NCBI RefSeq assembly: GCF_037392515.1
Contig: NC_090295.1
Coordinates: 25,274,501 to 25,338,500 of the forward strand
Source: Haliotis asinina
Taxonomy: Eukaryota; Mollusca; Gastropoda; Lepetellida; Haliotidae
Direction of reading: 5' to 3'
DNA: 64,000 bases
Shown: in pieces, positions 1 through 12,559 of the stretch
Layout: every line of letters begins with the position of its first letter
Numbering within the stretch: the first letter of the stretch is position 1
Notes under the pieces: model-generated
Seen by the model: only the letters and a program-made list of their open reading frames with translations
Database searches by the model: none
Told to the model about the DNA's origin: nothing
Translations under genes and position numbers: made by a program

Positions 1-784
1 CACGACATCAGTTTGAAACAAATCTTTTTTATTTTTTAACTCCATTCTTTACGAAATTTTGAAAAGTTTGTGGAAATGAATTGTAATTGTTACAGCATGT
101 CGTAATATTGTTGACAGATTGGTGGCTAGGCGTTACAAATACACACCAACTCGCGTTAATATGTTAAGGTCGTTTCCAACCTGCATTCACATTATGCATG
201 TTTCGGCCTGAACGAGTGTCAACACAATTTGGCATTTTTAGATTTTAAACTTCTCTTTATCTGGCGCAATATCCCAACTCCCGGGCACTTTGATCTGGGG
301 GTAATTTGTATGAAGTTTATAGCGTTTATCCCGGATATACTCACTTAACAGTACCAAATCTGTGAGCCACAGAGGTATCGCATTCATTGTGCCTGGCACA
401 ATTGCTTTGAGTTTTAGCTTGTCGGCTATTGTGATAATATCACCAGTAAATTTTGCATGGCGCATCAATGAAATTCTTTCTTTGACTGTTTATTATTCAA
501 ACAATTTATAAAAAATAAATTCCCAACAGTAATAGATGTTTGATTGCTCTACAGACCGTTATAAAGAGTAAGTCTTGTGATTTCTTTGATGAAAAACTAT
601 TTCATTATATTAAAAAAATTAAAACAATTACATATGTACTTGTCCAAATTTCCCAGAATATGTCAACGCGCGATTTTGTCCCTTTAAGTTTAACCCTTTG
701 ATTTAATCTGGAGGCACATTGGTTTTTTTTCACGTACTTGGGGTATATTTCCCCAATATTCGATAAATCTATGTACTACTCTGC

Positions 785-812
785 TATATAAATACGGGGA
801 ACTTATTTCAGT
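785..812 (+). promoter_or_regulatory. Candidate TATA plus initiator
   Basis: TATATAAATA at 785-794 is followed by a GC-rich CGGGGA and then by TCAGT at 808-812, an initiator-like pentamer. The spacing from TATAAATA to the initiator A is about 23 bp, slightly short for a core promoter. No open frame with recognisable homology follows, so this may be chance in AT-rich DNA. Confidence 0.2.
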
Positions 813-3800
813 GGTGTGAACTGCAGCATTTTGACATAGTGGAGAGGAGCTTGCCAATTAATCTATCCCATTATCCCTCGATACAATCTGTCTGTTTTGA
901 ACAGAGTAATGTTACCATTCCGCGGATGGCATGGGTATTTCGCAGTCTTTGTATTCTATCCATCATTTGCTGTTGACATATATGTAAATAGCCTCCAGAA
1001 GTAGTGGCTGGCTCTCAGAAGCCGGGAACTAGACCCCTGAGTATTGGGGAGCAGCGAGGAGATAGACACTAGGGTGTGTGTTACATTATTGGCACTTGTG
1101 CATTTCAAAATCCTTCTCAAATGATTCTCTATATATTTTTAATTCTGTGTGTCAGACAGTTAACGCAACGATTCTAACCAAATACCATTCTAAACATTCT
1201 ATGATTACATATCCCAGATAGTTTGAATTTTCTGAGGAAAAGATAAACTTTTTTTCAATGATTTTGTTTGATTTTTTATTGAAACGAAAGGGAATTTTAA
1301 GAGCTTTCAAACGAATTACCACATGTGGTGTTTATTTTTTCAAAATTAAGAAAATAAAAAGTCGGTTCAAAAACATTGATGAAAGTTTGGGTTAAACTGT
1401 AACAGACTCCTCTACAAAGGTAATGCATCTCTGATGCTATGAGTTACTGGCTCGCACAAATAACGCTAGGTCTCCCACCTTCACTCGCGTGTCAAGCCCG
1501 CCCGCTGTTTGTTTGTATACGTAAAGGATACAACTGCACAAGAATATAGGCACGTTCCTCAGTGTCCCAGGGGGATCTCTAGGAAACGGAGACGTTTCAC
1601 AGACAAAAGCTTTTCCCTTACGCTTTCTTCATATCTATTTTGAGTAGAATTGTTCCTCTACGTCTTTTGTAGAAATTGTCACTTTTTCTCATTATATTTA
1701 CATTTGCTTTAGAATAGTTTCAGTGTTAAAACGGTATTGTATTTATTTGCGCGCCCGGTACGACATATCGTGTTTAGGTGGGGTAAAGATCTTTTTATAA
1801 GTGTGATTCACCTCTTGGACGATATTTACATCGATTTTCTTTCAAAGACAGATCCTTAAATGTAAACACTGGCCTAAATAGGGGATTTAGCAAGATATGG
1901 TAGAACCTTCAGTCTAAATCCGGCAACACCCTTCAAAGGAATTCTCTATCCCTTCAATCATCATTGTCAATGTTTAAAAATGTGAAATTTCAAATACTGC
2001 GTGAAGTTCGTCGCATGGCACGTACACCCCACGTCGTAAGAAAATCACACGGTACAATATGGACGTCAATCCCGTGAATAATAATGTGTGTACACAAGTA
2101 ATTACATGGCTGTTTATTTACGAAAATGTATTTGCTTTAACAAAACGGATGTAAATAAAACCGATTCAGTAACGCAGACCCTCTCAGCCAAACCTGCAAC
2201 AGTTGCTGTTTGAGAGGGAGAAAATAAACGTTTTCAACCAAACTCTCATTTTCTCCATGTTGCTTCCATTTAGCCAATGCCTCCGACAAACAAGCGCAGA
2301 TTCGGTTCCGCTGGCCCGTGTCTAAAACCAAAGTGATGCGATTTGTTAAAGTGATACGCACGCATATAAGATGCGGGTAGCAGAGGTGTTTGTATACACG
2401 TAGTTTACCTAAACCTCTAGCTGTCAGCGCTGTTCACTTATCTCTCCCTTATGGAAATAAAGAAATGTACTCGATGCTTTTTAGAATTATCCCTATCACT
2501 GTTGGCGTGTCTAGATCACCTACCGAAACTTATAATTGTTTTGCATGCAACCTTTCACAATGAATGGCATGCATGTATACCATAAGCACGGGGAATCTGA
2601 TAATGACACCCTGTGTCAGGATGTCATTCTTTGCGGGAGTCCTCAATTCCACTTTTCTTCAGTTCCTGTACGGTCTAAGAGCAAAGCCCTATTTTAAATA
2701 TACAGCCAATAATCTGAAAAGTATAAGATTTTGACTATAACGAACGTAACGATAGTTTTATGTATTGCAAGTATACACTGCCAGGTATGGGCGTATTACA
2801 ACCACCTTCCCGTACAATATCTCCATCCCGTCTCCACAGACGCAGATGCCATGGTGCAGACACCACCTGTATATCCTGCTATCGCAACGCCCCTACACAT
2901 TTCACATCGAGCCCCCCTTACCCCCTAGCCCAACTTCAGGCTCCCTATCTGCGAGTATCACCACCCCCGGGCCGGTTCGAATAGCATCCCCACAAAGATA
3001 TCGACTTCAGTATGTAAATAGCCTCAGGATTTAACCTCTGTTAATTAGCGGTGCGAATCTCCAGCAAGGGCAACTATCTCGACCACCCACTGCCGGTACT
3101 GTACAATCCACAAAGAAATGTTTCTTCCAGTTTTATTAAGTCGTTAAATTCAACTGACGCACCATTATCATAAGCCCCGATTTTTAAAACATATACCATC
3201 CTTTCAAAGCCATAAGGGAGACCCGCAGGTGACTCTCAATCTCGCTCTAATCAACTTGCATGCAAATTACAGATAGGGACCCGGTGGGTGTGGTGATTCT
3301 GATAGTGTGTAAAACAGTTCTCAAAATTTACATGTTCATCCATTTAACCCTAATTATTTTCACACGGCCTTTACTCCGCAAGTGACCAATTGAAGGACTT
3401 GACGATAGTGGCACCCCCTCTTTGATGTGTCAGTGACAACAGAAAACACGTATACAGATCTCTGTTACTGATGAAGCAATAGATTGGTCTTGGCATGCTC
3501 TTACCCCAGCGTGCGCAGCTCTAAGATATACGACGTCGTGTCATATACACTGACAAGAAGTGATGAACGCTTCAAGATAGGGAGGATGTACACGTGTATA
3601 TATAGAATCGCATTTCATCTTGTAATTCCCCCTGTATTCGACAACAAGAATATCTAAACCTAAATTTCGCTTATGCTCAATATCACTTGAAATAAAGTGT
3701 TTTAGTGCCGTGAGCGCTCATGTTCACGACAGAATGTGCGCGTAATTTTGTAAAAATGCCTTTTTTGAAGAAAGTATTCGTGTAGTAAAATTTTAGCCTG

Positions 3801-6511
3801 CATGAAACAGATACCCAGGGCGGCCATAAATTCTCACTGCACATTTTATTCAATCATGATCGCTTTTGCATATGAAATTCTCGTTAATTCTTTTAACCCT
3901 GCACTTGAACATTTCTGATCACTTGGTGTGACTGCTTTCAGAACTATTTTACTGATCCGAACTGAGCCCGCGTCTGAAAATAGTTCCCTTGGGTGAGACC
4001 ACCAGGGTAGTGTGAGGGGTGGAGGTCCCTCGTAACACTTGGGGCAGTTTGGTCTGCTTTGAAATAACAAATTTATTGGCACCCAAGACGGCGTGATCAA
4101 TCGAAGAAAGACTAAGGACTATGTACGGTTGAGCAAAGAGGCGGAAACGCGGAGCAATAAATGTAGTTTGATGTGTGATTCATCCGCCACCTAGAGAACG
4201 TCAACCACTCTTGCAAGTCAAACTTTTAATTTTCATTGTCGTAAAAATATGTCGTAAAGTTTGACGGAGACGAAAATCTTTCTCATCTCTCAAACGCCTC
4301 TTTCGCCATGCACTCAGCCTATTTGATTTTAATCCCGTGAAAGAATAAAATGTTTTAGCCGGAAAATTCGATTCTGTGTAATAAACTACGCGTCAGGGAG
4401 AATTTATTCTCTAAACAAATGATCTGCATAACCAGCAATTGCTTCCAAAAATGTCCAACATTAAGGCTGAAATGTGTTTATACAACTTGAGACGTAGAAA
4501 ATATGCAAAAGGATCGTCGGTTCATTTGTAATACAAAGTAGAACATTTTTAGTTTTCTTTGAATGGTTATATAAATAATTTGATACTTTCGTGACCAAAA
4601 ATTTAATCGATATGAAAGTCGTGTCGTCTGGATGTCTAAAGCCAGGAGTACAAATGGGCGAAATTGCCCAAATTTCTTACCGAAGACCCACTTCAGAATG
4701 TAAGCCAACGTTTGTAACATAACTGATATCCATGTTCTTGGCGAGTCTCCCCAGGCAAAATTTACCTGATTAGGCTAAGATGTTGTCAGAACCAGTAAAT
4801 TATGTCCTCATTAGTAAACAGGGAACATTGTCTGCTAGTTAAAATTGTCTTTATTAGTAAAGCAGGCACGTTATCACCGATACAGTAGAAAAACGATACA
4901 ATTAACGTTTGCATAATTGGAGTCCTTAATAGAAGCACGAGTTACGGTCCTATCACTGAAATGACACATTCAATACATCTTAAAGTCGTTCTGATAACAG
5001 TGTGTTATAAATGGTAAGTTTACGTCATGTTTTTTTTCAGTATTTACACAAAATTCACCACTTTTTGGAGGCATACACAGCTCACCAGTACAAATATCCC
5101 CGTATCACCTTTGACGAATTGCGAAAATATGCGGAATGAAAGAAATTTGAAGTTTAACATTCATGCTGCATATTTGTAAGAGATTGTATATTTCACTTCC
5201 TGGATCAATGTCAAAAGCGTTTAAAAAACTAGGACACCTAGCGTCATGACGGTTTAACTGACAGCAGCCATTTGTTAGCATTCTGTGAAAATTTATCAAG
5301 CCTCGCCATCCAACATAGGGGCTGCGTTAATCTCGATGACATGTACGAGACATGACGAGATGACACGAGATGACACGAGGTCAGAAAAGTTAAGAATCTA
5401 GTGTACTCGCAGCAATCACAAATGTGTCTACCTCGTAGCTTGACGTGTATTTTCAGTATATTTAATCAAAGTGTATCGTGTTTTATCAGAACAAGTCGTT
5501 CACCTCAAACAGACACTTAAAAACTAAATCAGACATTTCTATGCTATTTTAAAACCCACTGCACTAAATGACACTTGAAAGTACAATGACGTTTCATTGA
5601 ATATATTTCTCGCAAATTACCCTGTACCCGCCATGGATGGTGCACGTCATGAAATACATTTCATTATTCTTGACTGACGAATGTCATCTTTAATGTTAAC
5701 ACACATAATGAAAGGCGTCAACTATGCTTGTATGTTTCGTGGCGTGTGTCTAACGTTTCCCTGTTATCACACGTCTATTCTTTGCACCCAGACTCGAAGT
5801 AACATAGCTAGCTGTAGTCATCTGGCAGGATAATCAACGTTCACAAGTCATTAAAAGTCTCAAATGTTGGCCATGGTGTGGCGAGGCAATGGTTATACCA
5901 TCTGAAATTCCTTTCTTCACGTTCTTGCTTGAAGTATCCTGAAGCGGGAAGGTCTGGAACGTCCAACTACATTTCTCGTTATGTCAATCAAAATCAACGT
6001 TTCTTTATAAGAGGAAAATTTGGTTTGAGGGACCGTCTCAAAAGTGATTTATCATTTTGTAAGTCACAGTATATATCATAACGTTAAAAGCGGTTGTTTC
6101 ATCTCAGACGTTTTTCCATATGACCGTAGTGTTATTTTGAATCGGTTCCGGTAACTACATAAGCGACACTACGCCTATAAACATAATTAGATGAATACCA
6201 ACTTCAAACCTTTTGTATATATTGACATGTACACCTGACACATTTGACCTTGACGTAAAATTGGGAAGGAATAGTGGCGATAGCACCGAACGTCAGTCTC
6301 CGCGAGTACTTACACATCCAGAATCCATTTCCACTGCTACAAAGCAAATATTCAAACTCTCCTCCAAAACTCAATTCAATATAAAGAATAAACAAAGCAT
6401 ATTCCACACGTGAAGAACACACCGACCACGCCGTCCGACATGGCAGGGTAACGTGGGACGTCAATCGGTGCTTAGTTTATATTATCGGGCAGCGTCTATG
6501 TCTATGGTCGC

Positions 6512-6520
6512 TATAAATAG
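6512..6520 (+). promoter_or_regulatory. Candidate TATA box
   Basis: TATAAATAG is a full TATA consensus followed by a GG dinucleotide. The next 250 bp carry only a 67-codon open frame with no recognisable domain. No supporting initiator was identified. This is listed only as a possible site. Confidence 0.15.
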
Positions 6521-6679
6521 GGTTCCATTATGCCTATAGACTGGCGCCAAAAGAAATTATTCTGGGATTTCAAGCGCATGTCACAAGCCTTTACAAACAC
6601 CATTCCATGTACAAAGGTAACTTTGGTCTCCGTTATAGCTCGTGTGTATTTGGTAGCAGTGGAAGCGGGGTCTGCCTCA

Positions 6680-6900
6680 CAGTCCCTTCACCATATTTAT
6701 CTTCCCTCTTTGCAAGGTTACAGCCTTAAATAAAGCAAGTCTAGATTTCCTCAGGCTCTGAATCTCCGGTCTCCCTGGAGCTCCTTTTCAGTTCATATGG
6801 GTTTCTTACTGTCAAAGTTATATTTATTCAGAGACTAAACACTAGTCTAGGTCACTATTTGCAATGTTGGTTGGGATATCTACCATACAACCTCACTGTA
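6680..6900 (+). repeat. Dispersed repeat, copy 1 (partner at 60548-60770)
   Basis: About 220 bp here align by eye with 60548-60770 in the same orientation. Shared islands include ACAGTCCCT near the left end, ATAAAGCAAGTCTA in the middle and TATTCAGAGACT towards the right. Intervening bases have diverged and contain small indels. It has no open frame of note and no recognisable RNA polymerase III boxes, so the class of element is unknown; an old non-autonomous transposon or SINE is possible. Confidence 0.5.
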
Positions 6901-8900
6901 TCCTGCCCATCGTTATCTTCCTCTCTCCCACCGACAAACCCCAGTTTCAGGGCATTCACATAAGATAATATGTACAGTGTGGACGCATGTACATCTGTGT
7001 GTAATGTCAATATTACCTTACGTAAGAAATGTTAAATAGGAGTGTCGCTCTATCAAAGGGTTGACGGGTGTATTAACCTGTCTGCATACCTTGTTTAATC
7101 TTGAAGAGACATTTTAAAGAGTCCAGTAGCAATTGTTTAGCTTTCAATTTCCATTGGCAATAAACGGGCTAGACAGATTAATCAAATTAATAAATGTAGA
7201 CTTGACGGTATCACATTTCGATAAGATAGCCTCCCGATATCCCGCATGTATTCACCGCTACCACTACTCGCGTCAGCTCGGATACAATGCCTGTCAAACA
7301 CAGGTCAAAACTTAAGTCAATACAGTGTCAACGATCCCCTATAGTACAAATGATCTCTCTACGTATAAACTGACAACGCATGCCTTATCTAAACCGTGAC
7401 GAAACTATCTTTCATTTGAGCATTCAGGTGAATTAAATTCTGCAAACCACGATGTGAGTAAGTCACTCAAAGAGTGCTTTCTTCCTTCACCCATGTCACC
7501 TTCTCGTCAGAGAGGAACTCAGGTATAAACCTACTAATTAATTCGTTGACTGATTTATTATTCCCATGGCATCGCGACTGTGTTCCTCGTTTCAGTTGCC
7601 TAGGTTAATGATGTTTTGGCCTGTTTCTGTCTTGAACGTGGGATACATTGTCTGTTTCTACCTACTCGGGATATATTGCTTGGGTGTTCCAGCACGTACC
7701 GACAAGCAACTATTCGAAACTGTAGACAGCTCTCGGTAAGAATTCCCACTACACTACACTCCGGCTCATCGTAAACATGTGTTTTTATGTTTGGGTGACA
7801 GTTTTACGGTGTTCGAAGGGCGGTCTGTGTATTGGAAATTCTGTCGGTTATTAGTGGCGATTAAATCTCGATTTCTGGAGAAAGAACTTCCGACTCATGT
7901 CCAATGTTCCATGAAGGGTGTAATATGTTTTTCTGAATGCAAATCTCTATTTAGCGAAGCACCGTTTACCATCGTCCTGTAGCATTTCATATGGCTTCGA
8001 TGCTTCCCACATTCCGAAGTAAATTGTACAGCTTGCATGTGTCAGTTCTCATAAAATGTCATGAGTTGTTAAAAATAAGAAATACAATTTACATCCGAAA
8101 GCAAAACAAGAGAACTCATAAGAGAGAAATTTGGTTTGGCTATAGATACGTGCTGAATAGCATTCTGGAAATAACTCTTTGACTCCTGGAAAACTTTGGA
8201 ACCATCATGTGAACGTTTTATGGTAGGTAATATGCATCAATATTTCATTACCAGTATTTAGCAGCTATAGCAATCATTCAACTTCGTACACGTACATTCG
8301 CCATGAGTGTTTCTTTTTCTTTGAAATCTTTCCACATTCCACTCAATGACACACAAAAGCCTTTGTCAAGTCAACCTTAGAGAGGTAATGTTTAAACTCT
8401 CTCCAAATCTACATACTTGCAAAACAGACGTGGTTTCTCAAACCATTACACTAAAGATTGGCGAGTCCGGAATGAATTCCTTTTCTTAAAAAAGATCTGG
8501 AGACGGATTAGCAAACGTGAAATAAATAAAACATCTACACAATGAATCTCAATGACAACTGTAGTGTAAACATTATCGGTGGCCGGGAAAATATTGTAAA
8601 TACTGAAAGTAAAGACTGTTTGGATGTATATGAAGCATGTGAAAGGAGGGTCTTATTTCGGATCTAGATGGTGGGACGTATCCCCCAGTCCGAGCGGTGT
8701 GTCGAGACGGTGCTATGAAATTAAACAGTACATGTAAACACAATAATAGTTCCACCATCCCAGTCGTCATCGAAGGCCACGCCAAGATTCCATTATGCTG
8801 TCAGGCAGAATCTTACGTTACTACGTATCAAGGAATTTGAAAGTGATGAACCCGTTATACAAACAATGTGGCATTAGTAATGCATGATAACGATTCCTCC
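6901..8900. other. Non-coding stretch, nothing recognised
   Basis: Only short open frames (up to 70 codons) without motifs. No tandem array, SINE tail or transposon terminus was found by eye. Confidence 0.55.
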
Positions 8901-8915
8901 GTGACATCATGACTG

Positions 8916-8987
8916 GTTGCTAGGTAACGATATGACGTAATTTGACGATAATTACTGATTGGTTCCACCTGTTATTGTTAACCAATC
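8916..8987 (+). promoter_or_regulatory. Composite X-box / CRE / CCAAT module
   Basis: Seen in order: an RFX-type X-box (GTTGCTAGGTAAC, 8916-8928), a CRE-like half (TGACGTAA, 8933-8940), a reverse CCAAT box (CTGATTGG, 8955-8962) and a forward CCAAT box (ACCAATC, 8981-8987). RFX, CREB/ATF and NF-Y are the known factors for such motifs, and their co-occurrence in this order resembles X-X2-Y promoter modules of vertebrates. A TATA-like TATAAAG (about 9109) and a short signal-peptide-like open frame (9133) lie downstream. Function is inferred; no conservation evidence is available. Confidence 0.35.
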
Positions 8988-9132
8988 GCCTCAATGACTT
9001 TCATAACCGTGGGCCAACATCGTAAAACTGCCTCTCGAACTCTAATTACGCGCAATTAGACCCAGGTAGCTAGAAGCCCTTTGTCTGCGGGTCATATTCC
9101 GGAGTACTATAAAGAATCACCGCTCGTAAATT

Positions 9133-9240
9133 ATGTCACTGATGGCAATAATAGCTATGTTTTCAGCCGTGTACATGATGTTTTGCACGGTTGTTAATTT
9201 CTTCGAATCTGTTGTTAGAGGACCACATACTTGGGACACG
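9133..9240 (+). CDS. Candidate first coding exon, signal-peptide-like
   Basis: From ATG at 9133 the frame reads 36 codons up to a GTAATA donor-like site at 9241 (phase 0); if unspliced it stops at 9273. The first 24 residues are hydrophobic and methionine-rich (MSLMAIIAMFSAVYMM and onward), as expected for a signal peptide or membrane segment. It follows the X-box/CRE/CCAAT cluster and a TATA-like site, although that TATA lies too close to this ATG; the ATG at 9142 would fit better. It cannot be tied to the Wnt4 exon at 11247, because the intermediate Wnt exons are not present between them. No homologue is recognised. Confidence 0.2.
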
Positions 9241-11246
9241 GTAATAAACAATCACAAGCTCGCGATGAGTTAGTGTCACCAACGATTCAACGGCCGTGTA
9301 TTCGTCGAGGTTTGGCGTTTATAGCTGGTTATGATTCATATTATTTGGCAAGAATCGAATTTTTACACTTTTATGGCTTGAACGAAAAATAGCATCTTTA
9401 AGAAAGTCGTCTCTGTTGCCACAACAAAGAGATTGCATACAAACAGTATCGATGCTCACTGCATGCTCGTGCAACGTTCATTCTAAATTTAAATCCTATG
9501 CACAAGCTCCTTGTACAAGTTGACCTATCCGATGAAAGAAATCTAATCGAACATGCCACTCCACTTAAAGATTGAAGAAAACATGAGATAAATGCAGCTC
9601 ATTACTGCACAGATAGTGTTTGTATCAGTCCGACAATTACTTTATCTTTCATGCCAATTGGTGACAGTTTTATTATTTGGCTGAGAGAGCGACCAATTTC
9701 TCGACAATTAAACACGGTCTGTTCGTTTGCCATAGGTCTCTCGGGTCAAGTTTCGCACCTTTACGATTATGATAAAGGGATTTGTTCAACTTTTGTAGAT
9801 GTCATGAGTAATGATGTCTGCTGTATATTTTGTTTACATTTCATCCATTCATCCTACCGAGAGTAGATGCGGGAAGTTAAGACGTCGTTACTTTTAAATT
9901 TGACACGTGTCATTCTCAGTGATTATTAAGTTTACGATGCACATGTGAAATCAACATTTGACAAGCGATAGTTGTGGATATCAGCTCAATGTAAGCAACA
10001 GCTCTTGTAAACAGTTGTGTTTGTGGGCACATCTGTTACATAAGACAGTGGACATCTGCGGCTGGAAGATGGACATCACAGTGACACTTCCTGCCAATCA
10101 AAAATTGCGCACGTGCAATGTACAACTCCCACGTGTTACGTACCAGATGTTTCTCACATGTCACTTAAACGTGATTATTAAGTTAACATGATAGTGACAT
10201 TATCAGTTTTTAAATTACACGGAAATTTAAACATTACATAGACTGACACGAAATAATTAGGAAACAAGAAATCATTACATTTGTAAACCAATGGAAACTT
10301 TACAAAAACGATCATATATTTACAAATAACCAAATAAAAGAATTATGTTGCCTGCTGTCTCAACGGCATTTCTGGCATGAAGTGTGACTCAGTGAAATCA
10401 AATTATGTTATAAATCTGAAAATAGAAATAAACCTAATTTACTCGCATAATGTTTATAACATACTTTCAGTATAATTTGGCTTCCGCGGATGATAGTGTA
10501 GTACACATTCCCGAATTAATCATGCAACGAAAATGACAAGTTGTCAGTCTTTGGGAGAATAGTAGCGGCTGTCATTAACCAACGCGTGTGCGGTCCCAGG
10601 GACCCACAGTCCCATATCGTAGACTGTATCGAATTCCTCGAGTCATTTTCGTCCTTTCTGATAGCTCTGGGGTAAACCCCATAAAAAGGATGAACGTACA
10701 AATTTGACAGCGATGCTATTTCGACTTTACGACTTTCGCGAAAGGTGTAATCAATGGTATCGCCCGTAAAGCCAAATGGCCACACAGATTTCAACTTAGA
10801 CGTTTCATGCATTTCATGGCTGGACTGGTTCCAGGGACAATAATTCTTCGTCTGGGGTGTAAAATAAAGACAGGGACATATACCTAATGAGATGGCCTCT
10901 TGGAAAGGGAGGCAAAATGGTCGTCAATATTTATCGTTTCTCTTTCTCATGTTGACAAGGAATGTTATTGGCGACCGCCTTGTCGCCATTGTACTTAGTC
11001 TCAGTTAGAAATCTTTTGTCTGCCAAACGTGAAACGAAATGATTACAGAAATTTAGGAAAGAATGACAGAATTAGGAAAGGAGAACAGCTCTGTTACCTT
11101 TAATAATGTATGTTATGTCAGAAAAGCGGGCAATAGATATTTCTGGTCATGAATTGCATCAATATGTATATCTATGATGGTTTCACATGATGATATTTTC
11201 ATCACATCGTGTTCTTGGTTACTTATGATCTGCTTTCTTGTTCCAG
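9241..11246. other. Probable intron upstream of the last Wnt4 exon
   Basis: This stretch ends in a splice acceptor (TTGTTCCAG) at 11238-11246. Short open frames exist on both strands, the largest 98 codons on the minus strand at 10516-10812, but none shows a domain. No Wnt exon carrying the conserved mid-protein RWNCS-type motif was found. Confidence 0.55.
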
Positions 11247-11714
11247 GCAATAGAAGACTTCATGAAAGTAGAGTGCAAGTGCCATGGAGTATCCGGATCC
11301 TGTGAAACCAAAACGTGCTGGAAAGCGATGCCATCTTTCCGCGAAGTAGGCCGTATTTTGAAGGAGAAGTTCGACGGTGCCACAGAGGTTCGCCATATGG
11401 TGACCGGGACAAGGGGTGACCTCGTGCCCCTGAACGACCAGTTCAAGCCACACACAGAAGCGGATCTCGTGTACATGGCCGGGTCTCCGGATTTTTGTGA
11501 GCCTGACAAAAGGACTGGGTCACTTGGAACCCACGGGCGAATATGCAACAAGACCTCAAAAGCAATAGACGGTTGTGAGCTGATGTGCTGTGGGCGAGGT
11601 TATACCACCATTAAAAAGACCATTGTTGAACGGTGCATGTGCAAATTTCATTGGTGCTGTTATGTGAAATGTAAAAAATGTGAGCGAGATGTGGACGTGC
11701 ACATATGTAACTGA
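11247..11714 (+). CDS. Wnt4-type Wnt ligand, C-terminal exon (partial gene)
   Basis: Wnt proteins are secreted, lipid-modified glycoproteins that bind Frizzled receptors. This exon starts after acceptor TTGTTCCAG, in phase 0, and encodes 155 residues plus a TGA stop. It contains the Wnt hallmark [10 protein letters not shown] with the palmitoleoylated serine as residue 16 (codon 11292-11294), the thumb region, and the cysteine-rich C-terminal domain ending in FHWCCYVKC and HICN. There are 16 cysteines and an NKTS glycosylation site. Assignment to Wnt4 rests on [22 protein letters not shown] and [13 protein letters not shown], which match the Wnt4 subfamily better than Wnt2, Wnt11 or Wnt16. 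The exon boundary just before the AI..MRVECKC-equivalent segment agrees with vertebrate Wnt4. Upstream exons lie outside the window or were not recognised. The reading frame is undamaged, so a functional gene is likely. Confidence 0.93.
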   Translation, partial: AIEDFMKVECKCHGVSGSCETKTCWKAMPSFREVGRILKEKFDGATEVRHMVTGTRGDLVPLNDQFKPHTEADLVYMAGSPDFCEPDKRTGSLGTHGRICNKTSKAIDGCELMCCGRGYTTIKKTIVERCMCKFHWCCYVKCKKCERDVDVHICN

Positions 11715-11740
11715 ACTGAAGGTCAGAAGCGCCGTTAGGG

Positions 11741-11820
11741 TCAAGGTCAACAATGACTTCAAGGTCAAGATCAACAATCACATCAAGGTCAAGGTCTCCA
11801 ATGACACGAAGGTCAAGGTA
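11741..11820 (+). repeat. Short tandem of TCAAGGTCA units
   Basis: Immediately 3' of the Wnt4 stop, TCAAGGTCA occurs perfectly at 11741, 11759 and 11783, with degenerate copies up to 11820. It may simply be a degenerate repeat of about 24 bp in the 3' UTR. TCAAGGTCA is also the extended half-site known for NR5A/ERR nuclear receptors, so a regulatory reading is possible but unproven. Confidence 0.45.
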
Positions 11821-12559
11821 GATTTGGACACCTCAAGATACCTACAGACATATTGAGAGCAATAATATCATACTTCTGCTCGACAAACTGAAATGGACAG
11901 TTATATCTGGCGGTTGTGTTGTTGATGCAACCGGTATAGTACAACGACTTGCAATGAGGTAGCAATTACCGTGTACCAGTTCTCAAGCCTGGAAACTGAA
12001 CCACACAGCACAAGACTGACAAGAAGTCACCTTGTATTGGACGTCAATATCTAGAATGACAAATAGCTGTGTTTGCTCCGGCAGTAATATTTTTCGCTGT
12101 CTGGGAAAGATGCACGTGCATTGATGGACGTAATACATACGCATGAACCCTATGTTGGATTCAAAGACATTGGAAAGTAAGCCATTGCCCGACGTTTGTA
12201 CAAAGTTGCAATATGATATGTAAATTAGACATCATGCTTTATTTATTTATGAAAATTGTTGTATGTATATTTTAGAGATTTAGGCAACCCACAGGTGTCG
12301 TGTTGAACACTGTAATAGAATGCTCATTCACCCAAGCGTATAAACTTGAATGGAATTTAACCACATGAAGATATGAGAGTGTAGATAACGACCGGGCTGG
12401 TGCAAATGTCTTTAGAATGTTCCTCACTATGTGTTTGTGGCTGGAAGCATGATTGAAGCCAAATCCCTCTCTCGCCGAGATAACCCTAGAAGCACATCCA
12501 TCCATCAATCACGTATCTTCGGGGTAACTCCAAGTAAGCTTCATCCTTCACCCCTGTCT
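11821..12559. other. Wnt4 3' flank, nothing recognised
   Basis: No coding frame or repeat family was recognised. Part of this stretch may be 3' UTR of Wnt4, but no convincing poly(A) signal was identified close to the stop codon. Confidence 0.4.

Larger units (their letters stand above)
1..6679. other. Non-coding stretch, no recognisable gene
   Basis: All open frames here are short (up to 86 codons), have no familiar motifs and lie in AT-rich sequence. No Wnt, heparanase or transposon homology could be seen. If the Wnt4 exon at 11247 belongs to a gene extending to the left, this stretch could be a long Wnt4 intron, but no upstream Wnt exon was found. Two TATA-like sites are listed separately. 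Confidence 0.6.

Noticed and set aside
10516..10812. 98-codon minus-strand frame near Wnt4
   Set aside because: No homologue, no repeat, no splice evidence; length is within the chance range.
11219..11551. Minus-strand frames of 110 and 76 codons over the Wnt4 exon
   Set aside because: Antisense shadows of the real Wnt4 coding sequence.
9133..11714. Idea that the 9133 mini-ORF is the first exon of Wnt4
   Set aside because: The central Wnt exons would have to lie between 9241 and 11246, and none is visible there.
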